NCBI RefSeq assembly: GCF_000011385.1
Contig: NC_005125.1
Location: 3,348,001-3,412,000 of the forward strand
Source of the DNA: Gloeobacter violaceus PCC 7421
GTDB lineage: Bacteria; Cyanobacteriota; Cyanobacteriia; Gloeobacterales; Gloeobacteraceae
DNA: 64,000 bases
Direction: 5' to 3'
Every line of letters starts with the position of its first letter. Within the stretch, counting starts at the first letter, position 1. Under the pieces are notes generated by a model, which was not told where the DNA came from, did no database searches, and saw only the letters and a program-made list of their open reading frames with translations. This document shows positions 17,392-24,268 of this stretch, one piece after another. The position numbers and the translations under genes are program-made.

Positions 17392-20193
17392 ATGCATCGA
17401 CTTTTTCTACCCTCCAGCACCCGCCGCACGAGCTTTGTCGCATCGTGTCTGGCCCTCGGCCTCGGCGTGGCGGTGTCGCCTGCCCTGGCCAAACCCTCTG
17501 GCCTGCCTGCCAATCTGGGCGCCGGTCTCGCCCCGCTTCTCCAGCAGTTCGAGGCGCAGAAGGGGCAGCTCAATCGGACCGCCGTCCGGCGCGGCTTGAA
17601 TTTCACCAAACTGGCCCAGTTCGACAAACAAAACCGGGTGCTGGTCTCGGTGCACCTCAACCGCAGGCAGTCGCTCTCCGGGATCAAACGCACCCTGCAG
17701 GGCAGAACCGACTGGAAAGATCTGCGCATCACCGCCGAGAGCGACCGCTACCGCGCCGGGGTCTTCGAGGCGTTCGTGCCGCCCGCCCTGGTCGCGAAGC
17801 TGGCGGGGCTACCGGGGGTTTCGGCGGTGCACCTGGTGCCCAAACCGGTGACCGATGTGGGGGCCACCACCAGCCAGGGCGTCGTCCAGCACCGGGTGGA
17901 CAAGCTCCCTGCCGGTATCGACGGCGGCGGCATCACCGTGGGCGCCCTCTCCGACAGCTACGACACGGCCGCAGTGGATCTGGGCGGTTTTCCGCTCACT
18001 ATCCGGGCGGCGGACGACGTCGCCTCGGGCGACCTGCCCGGCCCGGGCAATCCGAACAACGCCCAACCGGTGGTGGTGCTCCAGGACGGCGCCTCCGATG
18101 ACATCGACGAGGGCCGGGCGATGCTGCAGATTATCCACGACCTCGCTCCCAAGGCGAAGCTGTGCTTTGCCACCGCCACCGGCGGCGAGGTGAATTTCGC
18201 CAACAACATCCGCAATCTCGCCGATCCGACCCTGGGGTGTGGTGCCAGCGTGATTGTGGACGACATCATCTATCTGTCTGAACCGTTCTTTACCGACGGC
18301 ATCATCGCCCAGGCGGTGGACGAGGTGGCCGCCCAGGGTGTGGCCTACTTCTCCTCGGCCGGCAACCGGCCTTCCACCCAGGCGTACTTCTCGGACTTGA
18401 GGCTGGTACCGGCCGCCCCCGCCGCCCTGGCGGGCACCAACATCAAGCTCGCGGGCATTCCCAGTGCGCTGTACGCCGGGGGCTTCCACAACTTCAACCC
18501 CCAAGGACTCGATATCGCCCAGTCGATCCGGCTCGACCCGGCCGCGGGCGGTACGCTGGTGCTGCAGTGGGACGACCCCTACGACGCGGAAATTCCCCTG
18601 GGCGAGACGCTGCTCGATAGCAGCGGCACGATCACCGCCGCCCAGCCGGTGGCCAGTTTCCCGATTGCCGTGAGTGCCGGACAATCCGTGCAGGTCTTCG
18701 CGGACGGCGTGCCCTCGGGCGATCTCGACATCGTGCTGACGCTTAGAGATCCTGCGGGTACCGTCCTGCAGACCATCGACACCGGCACCAGCCCCGAGGT
18801 GCTGGGCTTCACCGCCGATGTCGCCGGTACCTACACCGTAGAAGTTTCGGGCTTCCAGGGCGACACCGGGCCGTTTACGATCACCGCCAACGAGATTACC
18901 GGTGCGCTACCGGTCACCTCCGATTTCAATGCCCTGTTTTTTGACGCGGACGGCAACTTCATCGGGGCGGCGGCCACCGACAATATCGGCGCCAACCGCC
19001 CCCTGGAACTAGCCGGGCTCTCGGGCCTCGACACACTGCAACTGGTGATCGCCCGCGCCAATACCCCGGCCCCTTCACCCACCCCGGCGAGCAAACTGCG
19101 CTACGTCTGGTTCACCACGGGCGAGCCGACCGAGTACTTCGCCTACGACTACCCGGTCACCTTCGGCCACAACTCGGCGGCGGGCGGCAACGGCGTGGCG
19201 GCCTACGCCTTCTTCCCGCCGTTTATTCCCGAAAGCTTCACCTCGCCGGGGCCGGTGACGATCTTCTTCGACACCGAGGGCAATCGTCTCCCGGTTCCCG
19301 AGGTGCGCCTCAAACCCGACATGGCCGCGATGGACGGTGCCAACAACACCTTCTTCCCCTCGCCGGTGCCCTCGGTGGGCGACAGCACCGCCGACCCGGA
19401 CCGCTTCGCCAACTTCTTCGGCACCAGCGCCGCTGCCCCCCACGCCGCGGCCATCGCCGCGCTGGTGCTTGACAAAAACGGCGGACCTTTCTCGGTCACT
19501 CCGGCTCAGATGCGCACGATCCTCCAGCAGAGCGCCTTCCCCCACGACCTCGACCCGTACTTCGCCAGCGGCCTTGTGCGCCTGGGCGGTGCGCGGGTCA
19601 CCTTCAAGGCGGTGGGCGACGGCAGCCTCACCTCCCAGACCGATCCGAACTTCTTCCGGGTCACTTTCACCGGCGCGGGCAGCCTGGAGCGCTTCACCCT
19701 GGACGGCACCACCGGCAATCCGACCGGGGCCACCAGCGATCCAGGTCTGGTCTTCGACTCGCGCGACGGCTCCGGTTTGCCGTTTACGGTCGGGATCACC
19801 CGCGGCCTGAGTGCCTCCGACGTCACCGGCACCCTCGGGCCGACGCCGCCCTCACCGGGTGCGGCAGGCCAATCGAGCACGCTGGCCGTTACCCTCACCC
19901 CCGGCGTGTTCGGCCCCGGCAGCCTGCTTACCTTCGGGATCGACCGCGACGAGTTTCCGACCGCCTTCAATCCGCCCTCGGCGGCGGGCGGCAACTCCGC
20001 CGACCTGTTGGGCGACGGGGTGCTGATTCCGCAGGGGACCGTCGCCACCGGCGGGGTCACCTTCACCGGCACCCTCGCCTCGGGCGCTCAGATCACCGGG
20101 GTGTTCACCAACAAAATCGGCAAGGGCTATTCGATTCTGGACGGCTTCGGCTTTATCAACGCCGAGGCGGCCGTGAACGCGCCGCTGCCGTAG
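17392..20193 (+). CDS. Secreted subtilase-like protein with altered catalytic triad (paralogue 2)
   Basis: The ATG at 17392 gives 933 residues with a signal peptide ending near SPALA (about residue 33); longer in-frame starts upstream would run through the promoter. The layout equals that of its neighbour at 14429: Asp in VGALSDSYDT, Glu in DIDEGRAMLQ in place of the catalytic His, Asn in YFSSAGNRPS, Ser in FGTSAAAPHAA, a PPC-like insert (GDLDIVLTLRDPAGTVL) and the same C-terminal domain. Differences cluster in loops, for example a longer PSPVPSVGDS loop before the Ser. The two genes arose by tandem duplication and each has its own -10 box and terminator. Confidence 0.85.
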   Translation: MHRLFLPSSTRRTSFVASCLALGLGVAVSPALAKPSGLPANLGAGLAPLLQQFEAQKGQLNRTAVRRGLNFTKLAQFDKQNRVLVSVHLNRRQSLSGIKRTLQGRTDWKDLRITAESDRYRAGVFEAFVPPALVAKLAGLPGVSAVHLVPKPVTDVGATTSQGVVQHRVDKLPAGIDGGGITVGALSDSYDTAAVDLGGFPLTIRAADDVASGDLPGPGNPNNAQPVVVLQDGASDDIDEGRAMLQIIHDLAPKAKLCFATATGGEVNFANNIRNLADPTLGCGASVIVDDIIYLSEPFFTDGIIAQAVDEVAAQGVAYFSSAGNRPSTQAYFSDLRLVPAAPAALAGTNIKLAGIPSALYAGGFHNFNPQGLDIAQSIRLDPAAGGTLVLQWDDPYDAEIPLGETLLDSSGTITAAQPVASFPIAVSAGQSVQVFADGVPSGDLDIVLTLRDPAGTVLQTIDTGTSPEVLGFTADVAGTYTVEVSGFQGDTGPFTITANEITGALPVTSDFNALFFDADGNFIGAAATDNIGANRPLELAGLSGLDTLQLVIARANTPAPSPTPASKLRYVWFTTGEPTEYFAYDYPVTFGHNSAAGGNGVAAYAFFPPFIPESFTSPGPVTIFFDTEGNRLPVPEVRLKPDMAAMDGANNTFFPSPVPSVGDSTADPDRFANFFGTSAAAPHAAAIAALVLDKNGGPFSVTPAQMRTILQQSAFPHDLDPYFASGLVRLGGARVTFKAVGDGSLTSQTDPNFFRVTFTGAGSLERFTLDGTTGNPTGATSDPGLVFDSRDGSGLPFTVGITRGLSASDVTGTLGPTPPSPGAAGQSSTLAVTLTPGVFGPGSLLTFGIDRDEFPTAFNPPSAAGGNSADLLGDGVLIPQGTVATGGVTFTGTLASGAQITGVFTNKIGKGYSILDGFGFINAEAAVNAPLP

Positions 20194-20214
20194 CAACCGG
20201 TTGCAAAGTCACCA

Positions 20215-20246
20215 AAGCGGCGCACCGGTCGGTGCGCCGCTTTTTT
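20215..20246. terminator. Strong bidirectional terminator
   Basis: A perfect 12-bp stem AAGCGGCGCACC with its complement and a 4-base loop is followed by six T on the plus strand; on the minus strand it is flanked by an A-rich/T-rich run as well. It lies between the second protease gene and the stop (20251) of the convergent adenylate-forming gene. Confidence 0.9.
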
Positions 20247-20250
20247 GGGT

Positions 20251-21312
20251 TCAAAACCCGGCCCCGGCCGCCCCACCCCGGCCGATGTCGCGGATGCGCG
20301 GGGTCGTGAGCCCGCAGGTACAAGCTGTATCCACCAAAAGCGCTTCGTCGCCGTTGTCGAGGCGCAACAGTTGCGAGCCCGCCTGGGGAACAGCCCCCCG
20401 CTCCTGGTCGTACCCGAGCAGGCGGGTGATGACCACCCGGCCCCTGTGTCCCGCCGTCACCGGTCGCCCCCGGACATCGACGATCTCGACGTAGACGTGT
20501 CCCAAAGCCAGGTGAAATTCCTCCGGGTGCTCTCGGCAGGCGATCCCGAGGGTACCGAATTCAGAAGAGCCGTACAGGTTGGTGACGGTTGCCCCCTGCT
20601 CGCAGGCATGCTCGCGCAACTCGGGAGTAAACGTGCTGCTCGAACCTATCCACCAGCGGATGCCGTGGCGGCGGAACAGCTCCGGCTCGTGGCGCAACAA
20701 ATCTTCGACCGTTTTGCCGCTTTTTTTGAGGCCCGAGCGCTGGGCAAGTACCAGGGTGTTGCACCCGAACGTTTCGATTTGCTGGACTGTCGAAGCTTCG
20801 TCGTCGGCCAGATAGTGGCGGGGGATGACGGTGGCTCCCATCTGCCGCAGACCGTCGTCGTAGGCCGGCCCCATCAGGTGGCCCTGGTGGTAGCCGTTGA
20901 AGGCGACCAGTTGCAGGAGGGTCCGTGGCCTGTGGGTTTCGAGCAACGCCGCCAGGGTCATCGCGAGGGCCTGCCAGTCGGGCCGGGTCCAAAAAAACGA
21001 AGCGGGAACGCCAGTCGTGCCGCTCGTGGCGCGGCATAGATACAAACGGCTCCGACTGGCGTCCGGCAGCAAATCCCACGGCGAAAGCACCCGCAGTTCC
21101 GCCTTGGTCATCGGCGGTAGGGCGGCAAATTCTTCGAGGCTGTCGAGGGTGGGGGGGAGGCCGTGTTTTTGCAGCCGATCGGCCCAGAAGGGCACATGCC
21201 GGTGGGCAAAGGCGACCTGGGCGCGCACCGCCTCCAGCAGCAAGGCGGCCCGCTGTTCGGTGGAGACCGCGTTCGGGTGACCTGGCTCGAAGAATAGACT
21301 GTGCTTTTCCAT
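20251..21312 (-). CDS. PaaK-like adenylate-forming enzyme lacking the C-terminal lid domain
   Basis: The ATG at 21312 gives 353 residues. The protein resembles phenylacetate-CoA-ligase-type adenylating enzymes: the P-loop-like CRATSGTTGVPASFFWT (about 95-111), the hairpin strand VTNLYGSSEFG (about 248-258) that binds AMP, and DTACTCGLTTPRIRDIGR near the end, which matches the hinge before the mobile lid. It stops right there, so the ~100-residue C-terminal lid of PaaK is absent and a terminator follows the stop directly. The upstream gene, a di-iron-oxidase-like fusion, ends eight bases before, so both are one operon. The acid substrate is unknown. A real, possibly half-reaction-only or degenerate enzyme is the best reading. 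Confidence 0.8.
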   Translation of the reverse strand: MEKHSLFFEPGHPNAVSTEQRAALLLEAVRAQVAFAHRHVPFWADRLQKHGLPPTLDSLEEFAALPPMTKAELRVLSPWDLLPDASRSRLYLCRATSGTTGVPASFFWTRPDWQALAMTLAALLETHRPRTLLQLVAFNGYHQGHLMGPAYDDGLRQMGATVIPRHYLADDEASTVQQIETFGCNTLVLAQRSGLKKSGKTVEDLLRHEPELFRRHGIRWWIGSSSTFTPELREHACEQGATVTNLYGSSEFGTLGIACREHPEEFHLALGHVYVEIVDVRGRPVTAGHRGRVVITRLLGYDQERGAVPQAGSQLLRLDNGDEALLVDTACTCGLTTPRIRDIGRGGAAGAGF

Positions 21313-21319
21313 AGCATTC

Positions 21320-22243
21320 CTAAGGGCGCGGGACGGGTTTGAGGGTGGTATCGAAGAAATCGTAGAGCAGTCCGCTCGCTTCGACCGCGACTTCGAGCGC
21401 CTCTTCCCATTTGCGTGGGCTGTCGCACGCCCCAAACAGTGCGAAGCGCAGCTGTTCGGCGTGATCGACATCCACTTCGGAGTGGACATCGAAGAAGCGA
21501 ACGGCATCCTCGTCGAGTTCCAGTCGGCGCAACCCAGCGGCAAGCAGCGTGCAGATCGGGCTGAACTGTTTTTCAAATCCGTAGAGCATCGCAAGGGCGC
21601 GGTGATCAGGCCCTTCGGCGCAAACTGCGTTGTAGCGTTCGACAACCGCGGCGGCGGGCGCATTGTCGAGATTGACAAACGCATCCGGGTTCAAGTCGAG
21701 GGCGCGAATATAGTTGCGAAATAGCTCAGGATGGGTCTGGCTGGCATCGAGATTACCGTGCTCCTCATAGAGGTTGCCCACCAGCAGCAGGCGTGCATTC
21801 TCGTCGCGGACATGTCCAATCGCCCTGGCCAAAAAAATCGGAAAGTCGAGCGAAATTGGGTAATAGTGCGCGAGTGCCGCCGGATCGACGGCCACTTTGC
21901 CCTCGGCAAAAAGACGCACCACGGCGCTATTGTTGATAGCATACTTCGAAACGCGACTTGCGATTTCTTCACGTCGAAGCAGCTCTTCCGCCTGCTCCAG
22001 CGTAGGGCAGCCTGTATAAACCGTCCTTTGGCCGAAGGCAATCACAGGCAATTCGTCGGCCTCGCCCAACGGGGCGCTTGGATCAAGGGGCAACTCGAGC
22101 ACCTGCACAGAACCGCTGCGCCTGGCCGCCACCTGCCGCATCACCTCGGCAGCTTGCAGGCAAAGGGTGTCGCCGCTACCGTGAACGCTCACCACCAATT
22201 GCGCGCTATGGCGCTCTTTCGTTGAAGCATCAAGCGTCTGCAT
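21320..22243 (-). CDS. Thioredoxin-like domain fused to a haem-oxygenase-like di-iron oxidase (HDO)
   Basis: The ATG at 22243, with GGAG six bases upstream, gives 307 residues. The first ~95 residues have a thioredoxin/glutaredoxin-like pattern (QLVVSVHGSGDTLCLQAAEV, then ELPVIAFGQRTVYTGCP). The rest is a helical domain of the PqqC/TENA/CADD-like superfamily. Putative iron ligands, numbered on this start, are a Glu in NLYEEHG (about 161), His171 in THPELF, Glu224 in YGFEKQF, His254, Asp258 and His261 in DVHSEVDVDH; the H-x3-D-x2-H spacing equals that of CADD-type oxidases. Such enzymes use O2 to cleave or hydroxylate amino- or fatty-acid substrates. The downstream gene encodes a PaaK-like adenylating protein, suggesting a two-step modification of one acid. 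The substrate is unknown. Confidence 0.75.
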   Translation of the reverse strand: MQTLDASTKERHSAQLVVSVHGSGDTLCLQAAEVMRQVAARRSGSVQVLELPLDPSAPLGEADELPVIAFGQRTVYTGCPTLEQAEELLRREEIASRVSKYAINNSAVVRLFAEGKVAVDPAALAHYYPISLDFPIFLARAIGHVRDENARLLLVGNLYEEHGNLDASQTHPELFRNYIRALDLNPDAFVNLDNAPAAAVVERYNAVCAEGPDHRALAMLYGFEKQFSPICTLLAAGLRRLELDEDAVRFFDVHSEVDVDHAEQLRFALFGACDSPRKWEEALEVAVEASGLLYDFFDTTLKPVPRP

Positions 22244-22779
22244 ATTCCACTCCAAATACGCTTATTTTCAATCACACAACAACGACAAACCAAGTTACTA
22301 TTTGTCGTCAACAGCAAACCCTGTTCGTTCCCTTCGATGCCATAATAGTATCGCTCTCGCAAAAGAATAAGAACAGCAAATGAAAGGCATTTGCATTCGT
22401 TTTCAACGCGATCTCACAAAATCATCAAATAACAGAGAGCCTTTCATTGCAATAGCAAAGCAGTTCAACATACATCAGAGATCAATGGATCTAGATCGGG
22501 ATTTATCAGTGGAGCTGATAGCATTCGAGCATCTATTGCGTGGGTAGGAGTCTCCAGAGTGTTTGGTTTGTAGTAATCACGGATACTGGATGCACACGAC
22601 TGCATCGCAGGCTCTAGTGAGTGAAAATCGCACGACAACCGTTTTGCGGCCGTGCGTTACAGAGCATTCTTAGGGAAGAGATTCTTAGAATATTGGCATC
22701 AAAAATTTGAGGGCGGTCCGACCCTTGGGTTGACGGCAGTGCCGGCCGTCTTAGCCTCAACCCAGTAAAGCCCACCGAT
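22244..22779. other. AT-richer intergenic stretch without a recognisable gene
   Basis: This part of the gap between the HDO gene and the glycosyltransferase gene is clearly more AT-rich than its surroundings. I see no coding frame with a plausible start and codon use, no tRNA and no long repeat. It should contain the promoter of the HDO-PaaK operon, but no unambiguous -35/-10 pair stands out. Confidence 0.5.
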
Positions 22780-22817
22780 AGGCGAAGCCCCGGCCGCGTG
22801 CGGCCGGGGCTTCGCCT
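22780..22817 (-). terminator. Very stable hairpin after the decayed small gene
   Basis: An 18-bp perfect inverted repeat (AGGCGAAGCCCCGGCCGC and its complement) with a 2-base loop lies 16 bases beyond the stop of the frameshifted gene at 22833. No T-run follows on the minus strand, so termination efficiency is uncertain. Confidence 0.6.
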
Positions 22818-22832
22818 GGGATATAAAAACGC

Positions 22833-23010
22833 TCAAACGCGCTCGGGTTGTTTCTCGGCTTCGCCCTCCGACCGCGGCTCGCCGCTGTCACCCAGTCTGT
22901 CCGGGAGCAGCTTTTCGAGCCCTTGGCGATCAGGGGCAAAAACCCGATCGCCGCCACCACGCCGATCACAATGCAATGATTTTTTGGTCTTCATGGGTAA
23001 GTTTGTCCAC
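22833..23010 (-). pseudogene. Small membrane-protein gene broken by two single-base deletions
   Basis: GTG at 23010 is preceded by a strong GGAAGGAG seven bases upstream and starts VDKLTHEDQKIIAL before a TGA at 22966. In the -1 frame the sequence continues at once with VIGVVAAIGFLPLIAKG, a transmembrane helix, and a second shift near 22917 leads into LEKLLPDRLGDSG and ends PERV at the TGA at 22833, just before a strong hairpin. Restoring one base at each point gives an intact protein of about 59 residues with one membrane helix and a charged tail. It is either a recently decayed gene or a gene hit by sequencing errors. I do not recognise the family. Confidence 0.6.
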
Positions 23011-23161
23011 AGCCTTGCTCCTTCCCAGGGCAGATGCGCTGCAGCGGCTGAATGCCCCTATACTTGCGCAGAACAGGATTTTCCGTACTTGACGACCGCC
23101 GTGCACAAGCGGTGCAGAGTAACTGCAGCGGTCATCCGGTAAACAGCAATGGAGAAAATAG

Positions 23162-24220
23162 ATGCGCATTGCACAGGTGGCTCCTCTATACGAGCGCGTA
23201 CCCCCTCCCGGTTACGGTGGCATTGAACTGGTGGTGGGCTTGGTGACCGACGAGCTGGTGAGGCGGGGCCACGAGGTGACGCTTTTTGCTTCGGGGGATT
23301 CCCAGACCCTGGCGGCGCTCCACTCGGTCCACGACCGCGCCCTGAGGCTCGATGATCGCATCCGTGAGCCCGGCATCTACGAGATGATGCAGATGAGCCG
23401 GGTCTACGAGATGGCCGAAGCGTTCGATGTCATCCACTCCCACATCGGCTGCGCAGCCTTGCCTTATTCGGGCTTGGTGAAGACACCGACCGTCCATACC
23501 CTCCACGGGATTTTTACCGCCGACAACAGCAAAATTTATCGCCAGTGCTGCCAACAGCCCTATATCAGCATCAGCGAGGCCCAGCGCGACTACAGTCTGG
23601 GCCTCAATTACCTGAGTACTGTTTACAACGGTATCGATTCGAACCTCTATCGCTTTCAAGCCGAGCCCGACGCCGAGGAGCCCTACCTGGCTTTTGTGGG
23701 GCGCATCTCCCCGGAAAAAGGGCCGCTGCAGGCCATCGAAGTGGCCCGCCGCACCGGCTGGACGCTCAAGATGGCAGGCAAAGTCGACCCGGTGGATCGC
23801 GAGTTCTACCAGGAGCAGGTCAAACCCCAAATCGACGGCAAGCAAATCCAGTACCTGGGCGAAGTGAGCCATCTAGAAAAAGCGTCCTTGCTCGCCGGGG
23901 CGGTGGCGACGCTCTTTTCGATCACCTGGCGCGAGCCTTTCGGCCTGGTGATGATCGAGTCGATGGCTTGCGGGACGCCGGTTTTGGCCATGGCGATGGG
24001 AGCGGCTCCCGAGGTGGTTGTCGACGGTCGGACCGGCTACCTGGTGAACAGCATCGAGGAAATGGTGGAGCGGGTCGGTCGGATCGAGACGATTCGCCGC
24101 CAGGACTGCCGCGACCACGTCATGCGCCAATTTACCGTCGAGCGCATGACCGACGGCTACGAAGCGGCCTACCGGGCGGTGCTCGCAAGCCGCAACGGCG
24201 CCCTCTCCCATCGGGTCTAG
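23162..24220 (+). CDS. GT4-family glycosyltransferase
   Basis: The 352-residue protein has a GT-B fold of family 4. The N-terminal domain starts MRIAQVAPLYERVPPPGYGG with the glycine-rich loop for the acceptor side; the C-terminal domain has LAFVGRISPEKGPLQAIEVA and the nucleotide-sugar signature EPFGLVMIESMACGTPVLAM (E-x7-E). GGAGAAAA precedes the ATG. It is followed 48 bases later by a glycogen-debranching-type enzyme on the same strand, so a role in alpha-glucan or sucrose/trehalose-type carbohydrate metabolism is plausible, but donor and acceptor cannot be read from the sequence. Confidence 0.9.
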   Translation: MRIAQVAPLYERVPPPGYGGIELVVGLVTDELVRRGHEVTLFASGDSQTLAALHSVHDRALRLDDRIREPGIYEMMQMSRVYEMAEAFDVIHSHIGCAALPYSGLVKTPTVHTLHGIFTADNSKIYRQCCQQPYISISEAQRDYSLGLNYLSTVYNGIDSNLYRFQAEPDAEEPYLAFVGRISPEKGPLQAIEVARRTGWTLKMAGKVDPVDREFYQEQVKPQIDGKQIQYLGEVSHLEKASLLAGAVATLFSITWREPFGLVMIESMACGTPVLAMAMGAAPEVVVDGRTGYLVNSIEEMVERVGRIETIRRQDCRDHVMRQFTVERMTDGYEAAYRAVLASRNGALSHRV

Positions 24221-24268
24221 CCTGCCTGCCCTGCCGACCGCCCCGCGGGGATGATCCCCGCGTAGGCT

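Noticed and set aside
22798-23142. Plus-strand frame of about 114 codons in the gap before the glycosyltransferase
   Set aside because: It starts inside a hairpin, is low in complexity and has no ribosome binding site; the minus strand explains the region better as a decayed membrane-protein gene.
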